Part shown: piece after piece, positions 21,429-31,600 of the stretch
Numbering within the stretch: the first letter of the stretch is position 1
How the letters are laid out: each line of letters begins with the position of its first letter
Assembly: GCF_000002985.6 (NCBI RefSeq)
Contig: NC_003281.10
Location: 186,001 to 250,000 of the forward strand
Direction: 5' to 3'
DNA: 64,000 nt
DNA from: Caenorhabditis elegans
Lineage: Eukaryota > Nematoda > Chromadorea > Rhabditida > Rhabditidae
Program-made: the position numbers and the translations under genes
The notes under the pieces: model-generated
Databases searched by the model: none
The model's input: the letters and a program-made list of their open reading frames with translations, nothing else
Told to the model about the DNA's origin: nothing

Positions 21429-23250
21429 AAGGGATTTTTAGGACACATTTCGACTAAAAGTGTAACTTTATTCCGATGTCCGGAATAACAAATGCACGGC
21501 GTCACACCAAATGAAAAATGAGTTTGGTGACGAAGAACGAAACTTGAAAAAAGTAGAATAATCATTGAATGCGAATGAGATTTTGGGTAAAGATTACGAT
21601 GGGGGGGGGGGCTCGAGGATGACGTAAGGAGAGAGGGCATGTGGATTTTTTGGGGATATATTGGGAAATTTTTGGGAATATTGGGACTGTACCGAATTAG
21701 AAAAAAACTGATGAATTTTAGATTTGATACTGCAAGTATAATAAATTTTAATTTTGGGCAATGTGTGAAGAAATTATTTAAAATCGGCATTCCGACACAT
21801 TGCAACTGTAGCCAAAATTCCACAAATTTTATTTGTTGGCATATTCCTAATCTCGTAGCAGAAATTTTGAAAATCCAACTTAATGCACGTGGCACAGTCT
21901 TCTCGGCGTCGAATTGGGCTAGGGCGCACTTGCTGACACCTTGGCGCAGCCGGGGGCAGGAGTGAATCTTTTTACTGCTGAAAAATAAACTTCGTCGTTT
22001 TTTAGCGTTGAAACGAATCTTTTCGCAGATTTCGACCTAACATTTGTTTATTAGCACAAAATGAAATGAAAGACCGAGAAAATTTGGTCAAAAACTGGAG
22101 GAGGAGTAGGGATATTGAAAAATCAACGGTAAAAGCTGTGTTTCTATGAAGATATCATATTTTCTTGTATATTTCAAGTCACCCACCTTCGCGATCATCT
22201 TCTTCATCCTGAAGCTAATTATCAAAAGAAGCCGGGCTGTAATTTTGGAATTCTAGCCTATTTTCCACGTAATTTCTGAATTTCGGAGAAATCCACAAAA
22301 TGTGCTTTCGATGCAGAGGAGACTGTGCGTGGTGTAAGGCTGTTCCATTACGGTTTGATCTACAAAAAAAAAATGTTTGCCCAACAAACTGTGACGTCAG
22401 CACGTTCTTAGCCATGCAAAATCAGTTGAGAATTCTGCGTGTCTTCTTCCGCATTTTTTGTAGATCACCGTGGATCAAGCCGAAATGAGAAACTCTGACA
22501 CCACGTGTTAATGGAACTCCGGCACTGTGTCGAAATTTTTGAATAGCTGACTTTTCGGTACTTTGGTACTCTGACACAGCGCCAAAATTTTGAAAATTAG
22601 GGAATTTGGAACACTGGAATTGTAGATCGGAATATTAAAATTTAAAAAAAGCTAGGTTTTTCGGTACTTCGCCACTGTGAAATTGTGCCAAAAACTGAAA
22701 AATTAGCCTCTTTTAGAAATTTCCGGCTCTCCAAAATAGTACTCAAAAAGTCAAGAAAAAGTTTTACTTCAGAAATTGGAAACGGTGCTCAAATTTCAAA
22801 AATTGTAATTCTGGTACTTCAAAACTGTACCAAAATCACAAATTTGAATTTTCGGCACCCTGACAAAGTCAACTAGGCGGCGCAACAAAGTACCATACCA
22901 TGTGAATTGTTGACATGGAGGTCCGACAGGAACTAGGCGAGAAAGATCTAATTTGGCCTCTAGGCAAAGTGCATTTGGATTAAGTTGAGAGAGAGAAAAG
23001 GATGGACTTTCTTGCAGGAGCAGGCGAAGGAGGAAACAAATAAATTGATGAAGATAGAGAGAGAGAGAAACAAGGGATATACAAAGTTGAGGGGAGGATA
23101 GGAGAGCTGAGATTTCGATGATGATGGATATTCAAATGACAGGAACATGCACTGGGGTGGAGAAAGTTACAACATTTTGAAACGAAATAGCTTAGCCTGA
23201 CACTTTTCCTGAACATTCGTAGGTGAACTCATGGTGGAATAGGTGCATCT
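21429..23250. other. Gene-poor upstream region of the GPCR
   Basis: Contains an 11-G tract (21601-21611), an inverted-repeat element (22345-22490), a tract of repeated TCGGTACTTTGGTACTCTGACA and AAAATT phrases (22540-22880), and purine-rich GAGAGAGAGAAA sequence (22985-23110). The longest frame, about 173 codons at 21374-21895 on the minus strand, begins in ordinary AT-rich DNA and ends in the telomere-like tract; I do not accept it as a gene. Confidence 0.65.
22345..22490. repeat. Inverted-repeat element related to those at 16368 and 40485
   Basis: Left arm TACGGTTTGATCTACAAAA; right arm CGCATTTTTTGTAGATCA followed by GATCAAGCCG; the centre contains CAAAATCAGTTGAGAATTCT. The shared centre and ends show that the three elements are one family. 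Confidence 0.78.
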
Positions 23251-23900
23251 TGGTTTAGGCCTAAGCCTTAGCCTGGGCCTGAGACTAAGCCCGAAGCCTA
23301 AGCCTAAGCCTAAGCTCAACTATACGACTCTCTGTTAAATTTCGCTTTGATCGGCCAACGGGAACCCTTTGAAAAATGAAAAAAAAACGCTATAAACCCA
23401 AGCCTAAATAGTAAAAAACGCTCGCCACTGACGCCAAGCTTAAGCTTAAGCATAAGACTAAGCCTAAGCCTAAGCCTAAGCCTAAGCCGAAGCCTAAGAT
23501 TAAGACTAAGCCTAGGGTTAAGCGTAAGCCTAAGCTATGAAAACCTTGGCCGATTTAAGTGTCTTAAAGAAACTTCAAAAGGGTATTTAAAAAATTTTGA
23601 CAAAAACCCGAAAAAATGAAAAACTTCTGAGAGCCTAAGGTCAATAACTTGTCTGAGAGCATGATGACCTAGAAGAGAAACAATATTTGTGTACCGAATT
23701 ACCTCCCGTGTTCTGGTTTTGAGCTAGATGTCTCAGGCTTTTTTGAACAGAGAGCATAGAACACTTATTTTACTACATTCACGACATTTGAGGTATTAAT
23801 AAATGTTTGACAGCGAAACTATAAAAAAGAAGTGACGCCTTAGGCTTAGGCTTGATCTTGGGCTGAGGCTTAATTAAGCTTAGACTTAGGATTAAGTTTA
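23250..23900. repeat. Interstitial telomere-like tracts in both orientations
   Basis: GCCTAA-oriented tracts at about 23259-23315 and 23438-23540 (opposite to 21306-21428), then TTAGGC-type sequence at 23839-23900. They are interrupted by ordinary sequence. The alternating orientation argues against one simple end-capture event. Confidence 0.85.
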
Positions 23901-24649
23901 GTCTCAAGCCTTTATATTGGCTTGAGCCTTGTTTTTGATCTGTGTATTTGTTTCACAAAAGTAATTCTGATTCAATAAACATTGAGGTTTCAGAACATAT
24001 GAAAATTCGATGTACACGTGCAGAAACTGTCAAGACGGGACCAATACACTTTTCCATGCTCAGGTGAGTAGAAAAACTGATCTACTTCAGAAAAAAGAAA
24101 TTTTAGAAAGAAGCACGGAAGTCTGGCTTTCCTCATAAATTGAAATGGAAGAGCTTTCCGAACTAGGCCATTTTGACTCGGCCATATTTGAGGTAGATTT
24201 ACGGCGCATTGCGTGTCGCGTCGCGGCTTGTTTTTAGTTGTAAAACTGATGTATTTGTCCGTGTGGAGTACACGACACTTTTCCACGCGAGCGCGAAAAC
24301 TCATGAGGAAGGCCAGATTCCCGTGAAAAAGTTAAGGCTTTTGCAAAAAAATCAAATGACAAGCGAAAAAAGTGGAAAAAGAATCAAACATATTGTAAAT
24401 ATTATTAGGAGAACTTTAATATGTGCGTGTTGGGGGACTCAGGGCTCTTTTTTAATGAGAAGGCAGGTGTGCACATACAGGCGGCAGGACGGGGGAGGAA
24501 ACAATGCCCAGGAGCGAGAGCCTTTTTGAACATTTTTTTGGGGAAGGACTGATGAAATGATGGATAAACCGATATCTACGTGGATTTGGATTTCAAATCT
24601 AGGAATTGCCAAAAATGAGAATTTGATATCGACATTTATGACATTTCAA
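23901..24649. other. Non-coding region with GC-rich dispersed-repeat piece
   Basis: No gene recognised. 24195-24300 holds TTTACGGCGCATTGCGTGTC, GCGTCGCGGC and TGTATTTGTCCGTGTGGAG, phrases I associate with dispersed C. elegans repeats. The rest is unremarkable. Confidence 0.5.
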
Positions 24650-25410
24650 CCAGGGGTGAGCGGCAAACGATTTTTCCGGCAAATCGGCAAAATGGCGGTT
24701 TGCCGATTTGCCGCAAATTTTTCAATTTTGGCAATTTGTCGATTTGCCGGAACTTTTACCTCCTCAACAGCACCAGATCTCGCGCGCTTCAAGCTGGAGA
24801 ACGATTTTCCCGGCAAATCAGCAAATTGCCGGAATTGAAAAATTCCGGCAAATCGGCAAAATTGCGAGAATTTAAAAATTCCGGCAAATCGGCAAAATTG
24901 CTGGAATTTTATAATTTCCGGCAAACTGGCAAAATTGCCGGTATTGAAACATTCCGACAAATGTGAAAATTGCCGCAATTGAATATTTCAGGCAAACCGG
25001 CAAATGTGCAAATTGCCGGAATTGAATATTTCAGGCAAACCGGCAAATGTGCAAATTGCCGGAATTGAAAATTTCCGGGAAACCGGCAAAATTTATGGAA
25101 TTTCAAAATTCCGGCAAATCAGCAAAATTGCGAGAATTTAAAAATTCCGGCAAATCGGCAAAATTGCTGGAATTTTATAATTTCCGGCAAACTGGCAAAA
25201 TTGCCGGTATTGAAACATTCCGACAAATGTGAAAATTGCCGCAATTGAATATTTCAGGCAAACCGGCAAATGAGCAAATTGCCGGAATTGAAAATTTCCG
25301 GCAAATCGGCAAGATGCCGAAATTGAAAATTTCCGGGAAACCGGCAAAATTTATGGAATTTCAAAATTCCGGCAAATCGGCAAAATGCCGGAAAATAATT
25401 TGCCGAACGG
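24650..25410. repeat. CGGCAAATCGGCAAAATTGCC minisatellite block
   Basis: About 25 diverged units built from TTCCGGCAAATCGGCAAAATTG, starting with CAGGGGTGAGCGGCAAACG at 24652. A ~275-nt internal segment (24840-25010) is repeated almost unchanged at 25115-25285. The start resembles the terminus of the hAT-type elements at 28980 and 30813, but I found no matching right terminus or target duplication. Confidence 0.85.
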
Positions 25411-25940
25411 CAATTGCCACTTTTTAGATATAATAGGTACCATCAAAAACATGTCATATACACATTTTGCTCGTAGTAGACAAAAAAAACTGAACGGAGG
25501 AAGAGCATAGCGGAGCATAAAAACGTTCTTTTCCCGTGGATTTCCGGGAAGAAGGCTCTTAAATTGGATTTCTAAGGTGGAAGAGAGAGGCATGGAAGAA
25601 GAAGAAAAGGGGAGGAGGAAATCCAATTTAAATGTAGTATATGTGTCTATTTTTCTCCGTTTTATATATTTTTTTCTGGATCATCAAACACCAGATATCA
25701 TTTACTATATATAAAGCGCTTATTCTGTGTGTCCATAGTTTGTAGTCTATGTAGTATTTGTAGTCTGTGAAGTTTTGGCTTCTGGAGGGATAGTGACTTG
25801 GGGTTAATAAGGGATATAGTCGGGGTACTGTGGTGGTACAATAGTGGTACGGTAGGAATACTGTAGGGTTACGGTAGTTTCATAAAAAATTAATTTTCAG
25901 CCCCAGAAGTCGGGGGCCGCGCCGAAGGTGCGGTCCACGG
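25411..25940. other. Non-coding stretch, no gene seen
   Basis: Contains purine-rich sequence (25560-25625), the reverse complement of the GCGCTTTATATATAGTAAAT repeat found at the left end of the window (25689-25715), and GGTACTGTGGTGGTACAATA-like short repeats (25810-25880). Confidence 0.5.
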
Positions 25941-25959
25941 CTGGTATATATATATGCCA

Positions 25960-26960
25960 CGTGGATTGAATTTCGCTCCGAAAATTGGCGAAAAATTTGA
26001 AAATTTTCCTAAAAAAACCTGTTTTCTATAGGTTTCTCAAAAAGGGCGTGGCTTATCAGGCCACGCCCATATTTTTTGGACGTGATTTAGACATGTCCCC
26101 AATTTAGAAGAAAGAAACAATTAATATTTGTTTCAATTTAAAGGGAGCCTGGAAATAGGCGGAGCTTATTAGACCATGTCCATTATGTGGGCGGGGCTTG
26201 AGATAGTTTTTTTTTTTCCGGGAAAACATGTATTTTTTCTTCAAAAAAATCCAAAAAATGGGTCGTTTTTTTGGGAAAATGCGATGCTGATTAGGCACCG
26301 CCCCCAAAATAGGCGGAGCTTATTTTTTAGCTGGGCACGCCTATTTTGTGAAGCAAAATTGGATTGTTCTAGAAATTTTCTCAAAAAAGTTTTTTTTTAG
26401 TTGGAAAAAGGGGTCGAACAAATTTTGAATGAATATAATAGGCGTGGTTAATTAGGCCACGCCCCCAAAATAGGCGGAGCTTTTTTTTAGCTGGGCACGC
26501 CCATTTTGTAAACCAAAGTTGAATTTTTCTGAAATTTCCTCAAAAAAAAAAGTTTTTTCCTTTGAAAATATCCGAAAACTGGGTCGACAAATGTTGAATT
26601 AATGTAGTGGGCGTGTTTATTAGGCCACCCCCCAAAAAATGGGCGGAGCTTAAATTAAGCTGGACACGCCTATTCTGTGAGCCAAAAACAGATTTTTTTT
26701 TCCGAAAATTTTCTCGAAAACACTTTCATTAGTAAAAAAAATCCGAAAACGGTCCAAAAACGTGTTTTAAAATAAAAGTAAAGACCACGCCCCAAATTTG
26801 GGCGGAGCGTATTTTTAAGCTGGGCATGTTTGTTTAAAAACCAAAATTGGATTGTTTCCAAAAATCTTCTAAAAAAAAACCGAAAAAATGAAAATAAATT
26901 GTTTAAAAATTATTTTTAAAAAAAGCGTGGGCGGAGCTTGTAGCAGGACGCGCCCACTTT
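25960..26960. repeat. GGCGGAGCTTATTTTTAGCTGGGCACGCC repeat domain
   Basis: Six or seven imperfect units of ~150-190 nt, each carrying GGCCACGCCC, then GGCGGAGCTTA, then GCTGGGCACGCC and an A-rich tail (near 26040, 26155, 26290, 26450, 26620, 26790, 26930). Related GCTCCGCCC phrases recur at 39870-40400 and 43150-44225. Non-coding. Confidence 0.82.
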
Positions 26961-27900
26961 AGTAACTAAAAATGTCGTAATTCAACAAAAAAAAATTTTT
27001 TTTTTTACAAATAAGATTTTTTTTTCAATTTTTTCCGAGGAATGTTGTTTTGTCAAAACTAACTCTAACATAATGTTCCAGTACCCTCAGAGACACGTGG
27101 CATCATGTTACGTAACGGGGACACGAACACAGCTCACAAGTTTTATGACGTACAAAATGCCAAAAAACATTCCCTGCCCGGGAGCAAGGCGAAGAGCATA
27201 AATTTTTTATAGCTTGAAAGAGCTCTAAGCATGTTTTTTCTTTGTTTTTTTATGTTCTAGAATTTTTTTTTCTTTGAGAAGAATAAAGTACAATAGAGCT
27301 GGAAATTGGAAGTTTTAAAGCCTTCAATGCTCAAAAAAAAATGATCAATGCTCAAAAAATGGGCAAAATTTGCACTAAAAATTGCCCCAAACTTAAAAAT
27401 TTTAACATCTAAATGCTCCAAAATAGTGAAAAAGTAGTCCAAAAATAACAAATTTTAGGTCCAAATTGGGTCAAGGCGGCCTTAAATTTTTATACCTTTG
27501 GCCTAAAAATAGTAGTCCAAATTAGTTTGAAATAGGCTAGGCTTACTCGAAATCAATAAAATTCAAGCTTTAAAAAGAGCCTAACTTGATGAAATGTTCA
27601 GCTCCAAAATGCTCCAAATTACCACAAAATCAGCTGGTTTCACAAGCTTCAAAATTCTTGATAGATTTCCACTGAAAGATAAATGACTCCTGAGAGCACA
27701 CAAATTGGCTCATTGGCACAAAGCTGCACAGACACACAGGATCATCATCATCACAAACTTGATGGATTATTATGAGAGAATGTGAGAAGTGGTTGTTGGA
27801 AAACAAAACCCGGAGCACAAGGACCACCTGGAGAGTGGGGGTGGGGGAGAAACGGGAACGGGAGCAGAGGTCCGGGGGAGGTCCAGGAAGAGGAGGTTTT
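26961..27900. other. Non-coding stretch, no gene seen
   Basis: AT-rich sequence with phrases such as CTCAAAAAATG and AATTTTAACATC. There is no frame with coding character, no tRNA-like fold, and no clear element boundaries. Confidence 0.5.
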
Positions 27901-28975
27901 TAGCTAGTGTAATGGGTTCTTCCCGTACCCAAAAGCTCTCAGTTTTTGAGCAAAAACGTTGAAAATTGGAGATAACCGACTCAAAATTGTAATCGGAAGA
28001 CGATAAGAATAATGAAACTTGGTACACATCTAAGGAGGTTATGCGGGTTTTACAGGGGTATCCAGCGGGCACTTTGAATCGTTCGGGATATAATGCTAGC
28101 GACATGGTAGTAAGATTAAAAATTGTTGAGCTCTCTCACCTGTCTAACATAGTCTAATGTGTTCCTTGTACCTGAAAACCTAAGTTTCAGTGGTTTTCAA
28201 GCTACAAGCTTATAACTCTGTCAGTTTTTGAGTTGTAAATATTTGAATTAGACGCATTTGGCACAAAATTGTGTCCTTTTTATGATAGAAATAGTTAAAC
28301 ATGGTGCATACCTCACAAGGGTATCTATTTGATAAAAAAGTGCTGAGCGGCAACCCTCGAAGCTGAGATCATGGAAGCTAACATTTTCCGCTCTCTCACT
28401 TATCTAACATAGCCTAATGAGTTCCTTGTACCTAAAAACGTACAATTCAGTAGCTTCCAAGTTCCCAGCCTATAACTCAGTCAGTTTTTGAAATAGTTAA
28501 ACATGGTTGATACGTTATGAGGGGTTTTACGGGGGGTCTCCAGTGGGCACCTTGAGGCCTGGTAGTAGAATTCAGAATTTTTTAGCTCTCTCACCTGTCT
28601 AACATGGTTCGTTGTACCCGAAAACCTATGATTCAGTCGATTTTGGGTTTCAAAACCATGATGTTGCCAGTTTTTTGGCAAAAATCTTAAGAAATTAGGG
28701 ATAATGGGCTTGAAATATTGTTCTGAACACTCTGAAGACATGGTATACACCTGGTTACCATGGGTCTTATGGGGATCTCCAGCGGGTACATGTATACTGG
28801 AAAACATGTCGGGCCACATTTTTCGCCTTTCACACCTGCCTAGCATTGTTTGAAGAGTTTCTCGTACCCAAAAACCTATGATTCAGTCGTTTTTAGGCTT
28901 CAAACTCGTTACTCTATCAGTTTTTGAGCAAAATAATTGAATTTTTAACTTGACTACCACAAAACTTAAGGCTTT
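27900..28975. repeat. Direct repeats with AGCTCTCTCACCTGTCTAAC
   Basis: Four or more diverged copies of a ~230-nt unit. Each contains GAGCTCTCTCACCTGTCTAA, GTACC(C/T)AAAAACCTA and TTCAGT-rich phrases (near 28128, 28390, 28580, 28825). A further piece continues to the right of the hAT-type element (29410-29590), so that element was inserted into this repeat. Confidence 0.75.
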
Positions 28976-28979
28976 ACAT

Positions 28980-29410
28980 CAGGGGTGTGCGGCAAATCTC
29001 AAAATTTGCCGAGCTCGGCAAATTCGGCAAATCTCTTTTTTCAATATTTGCCGAGCACGGCAAATTCGGCAAATTCGGCAAATTTGCCGTGCCTAATAAA
29101 CTCGGAAAAATTTGATATTTTTTATGTTTTTTGGAGCACCAAAACTACTGAATTCTTAACACACATCTGGTTTCTGAATAAGTTCCGCGTAGTATGTCTG
29201 TTTAAGCATCAAAATAGCTCAATTTTGTGTCATTTTACTACATTTTTGGCTAAAAAATCAATAGTTTTAGTCAAAATTGTACTGTCAAATTTTTGACGTG
29301 TGCGGCAAATTTCGAAATTTGCCGAGCTCGGCAAATTCGGCAAATCTACTTTTTTGAAATTTGCCGAGCTGGGCAAACGGCAAATTCGGCAAATTTGCCG
29401 CACACCCCTG
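28980..29410. mobile_element. hAT-type non-autonomous element with 8-bp target duplication CTTTACAT
   Basis: The left end CAGGGGTGTGCGGCAAAT and the right end ATTTGCCGCACACCCCTG are perfect inverted repeats. They are flanked on both sides by CTTTACAT (28972-28979 and 29411-29418), an 8-bp target site duplication. CAGGG-type ends plus 8-bp duplications are the hallmark of hAT transposons. The 431-nt interior has subterminal GGCAAATTCGGCAAAT repeats at both ends and no transposase frame, so it must have been moved in trans. Confidence 0.93.
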
Positions 29411-29930
29411 CTTTACATGATAAGCATAGTGAAATAGAGCACACATCTAATAATATAGCCCAGGTGCCTAGCGGATACCTTGAGCTCACGCCATAGTGCT
29501 AGCAACATGGTTTGGTTATTTAGAAATTCTCAGCTCTCTGGCATGTCTAACTTAGCTTGCTGGATTCTCCGTACCTAAAAACCTAAAAATTCGTTGTTTT
29601 AGGGTTGGAAAGGTCCTAAAAACCTACTAGGCCCAAAATCAAAGCCACAATTTTTGACATAACAAGTGTGAGCCACGGCATTAAAAAAAACGTAAAAGTT
29701 AGTGTACTAGTGTACTGACTAGAAGACAATATTCTCGCCGCCGCCGACACATTCGAAAAGTTAATCTTTGTGTAGCATCCCCCCTTTTACGAGTTGAGGA
29801 AAAGAAAACAACCACAAACTGAATGGGAACAACAACAAGCGATAATTCTACTCTTGGCACGCGCGGAGGAAGATGGAGAAGAAAAAGTGTGAAATATGGG
29901 AAATTTAATAGGAAGTATACAAAAATGAAC

Positions 29931-29949
29931 GGGGGGGGGGGGGGGGGGG
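29931..29949 (+). repeat. 19-base uninterrupted G tract
   Basis: Nineteen consecutive G on the plus strand. Tracts this long can form G-quadruplexes. In C. elegans they are known to need the DOG-1/FANCJ helicase for stable replication, and deletions start at such tracts in dog-1 mutants. Sequencing may also miscount its length. Confidence 0.95.
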
Positions 29950-30124
29950 AGAGCTTCATGTTTTTTCTGGTGATAATGTTTTTGAAATATTCGAATTGTG
30001 AGGCTTCCAGAAGGGAAATTGAGTGGCAAAACACTACAAAAACTTTGAAAACTAGAGCAAAACTTGAGTCTAGGCATCAATTTTTAAAAATTATACTCTA
30101 AAACGGGCAGAGTTAAAAGTTCGT

Positions 30125-30396
30125 ACGACAAATTTCGAGCACGACGAATTTCAAGCAGAGCTTGGCAAATTTCCAAATTTGCTGCACACATAAATCATTT
30201 GAGAATACATTTTCGACCAAAACTATTGATTTTGTCCCTAAAAATTAGTAAAATTTTACAAAATTGAGTTATTTTGATGCTTAAGCAGGCACCCTACACA
30301 GAACTTATCCAGAATTCAGTGGTTTTGGTGCTACAAAAAACATCAAAAAGTATCTAAATTTTCGGAGCAAATTTTGAGATTTCCCGCACGCCCCTG
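30125..30396. mobile_element. Decayed inverted copy of the 28980 hAT-type element
   Basis: Reverse-complement similarity to the interior of 28980-29410: ATGCTTAAGCAGGCACCCTA and TTTTGGTGCTACAAAAAACA correspond to its central part, and the right end reads TTCCCGCACGCCCCTG at 30381-30396. The left end and target duplication are unclear. Confidence 0.7.
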
Positions 30397-30419
30397 GTAC
30401 AAGGCGTCATGCTAGTCCC

Positions 30420-31600
30420 GATGGCTTGCCATTGAGCGGTATAAAGATGTTTATCTAAGTATAGTGCAATTTATATCTGTTACTTGATACATAGGTAACG
30501 TACAGTCGTTCTGTTTTGCTCTGTGTCCCCTTGCCGCTGAGCGGCAGTGCAAAGCAACAAGAGATGTACCAAGTAGGAGATATAGTGTTGTATATTTACG
30601 TGCCTGTTTGATTGATTGCTATGAAAGTTCAAATGTTTCATAATTGGTTACAGTTGAGCAGTATAAAGATGCCTATCTATAGTGCGATCTATATTTGTTA
30701 CTTGGTACATTGGTGACCTACAGTCTTTCCGATTTTGTGCCTCTTCCTCTTTCAGTGTGTTAATGCCTTGCCGATGGACGGCAGAGCAAAGGGGAAGACT
30801 GTAGGTTGCAATCAGGGGTGTGCGGATAACCGATTTTTTCGGCTAACGGATAAATCGGCTAATGCCGATTTTTTAACAATCGGCTAACGGCTAATTCGGC
30901 TAAAATCAATCGGTCAAATCGGCTAATTTTCGGCTAATTCGGCTAATTCGGAAAATATTCATTTGGTTAAGCTTTTTTTTGTCCATTCTGTTAATTCAGG
31001 TTTTGGGTTAATTTGTTCACTGTAATTGAGCACATTCAGGGATGAACGACTGTTCAAATAGGAAAAAATCATACAATTTCACAAAATTTTGTTTTCCAAA
31101 AAAATGTTTCAGTGGAATTAGCCGAAATAGCCGATCGGTGAATTCGGCTAACAACGGCCAAAATCGGCTAACGGATAACTTCGGATTAGCCGAACTGTCA
31201 AAAAGTCGGCAGACGGCTAACTCGGCTAATTGGTACCAAATTCGGCTAACGGATAATTCGGCTAATATTAGCCGAGCTAGCCGAATCAGCCGATCGGCTA
31301 ATTCGGCTAATTCGGCTATTATCCGCACACCCTTGGTTGCAATGTGCCAAGTTACAGATATAGATTGCAAAATACATAAACAACTTTATACCGCTTAGCG
31401 GAAAGACATTTGGATATTCTAGTAATCTATAGTGCAATCTATATCAACTTGGCACATTGCAACCTACAGACTTTCCACTTAACTCCGCTTCTTGTAGGCT
31501 GGGACTAGAATTACACAAAGAAAGAGGGGCGACGCATAGCAAAGAAAAAAAACTGTAGGTTTCTACATATGTACCAAGTTACAGATATAGATCGGACTAT
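30420..31600. repeat. Composite repeat (ACTGTAGGTTGC / ATAGTGCAATCTATAT) interrupted by a hAT-type element
   Basis: Sequences such as TATAGTGCAATTTATATCTG, TTACTTGATACATAGG and GCGGTATAAAGATG occur at 30440-30560 and 30655-30800. They recur in inverted or partial form at 31336-31580. The two sides are continuous across the 30813 element once its duplicated GTTGCAAT is discounted, giving a clear order of insertion. Confidence 0.75.
30813..31335. mobile_element. hAT-type non-autonomous element with 8-bp target duplication GTTGCAAT
   Basis: The left end CAGGGGTGTGCGGATAA and the right end TTATCCGCACACCCTTG are inverted repeats with one mismatch. GTTGCAAT flanks both sides (30805-30812 and 31336-31343). 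The terminal 13 nt equal those of the 28980 element, but the interior differs: GGCTAATTCGGCTAA repeats instead of GGCAAATTCGGCAAAT, and a different centre. 523 nt, no transposase. Confidence 0.92.

Noticed and set aside
21374..21895. 173-codon minus-strand frame
   Set aside because: Ends in the telomere-like tract, has low-complexity KPKPKP residues there and no domain; no supporting splice structure.
24557..25427. Several 60-110 codon frames on both strands with KSAKL / RQFAHLP repeats
   Set aside because: Translations of the CGGCAAATCGGCAAAATTGCC minisatellite.
27770..28846. 111- and 121-codon minus-strand frames
   Set aside because: They are different copies of the same direct repeat, so open length is chance and the proteins match no family.
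29699..30101. Opposed ~100-codon frames around 29.7-30.1 kb
   Set aside because: Both run through the 19-G tract (poly-Pro or poly-Gly) and into a decayed transposon; composition artefact.
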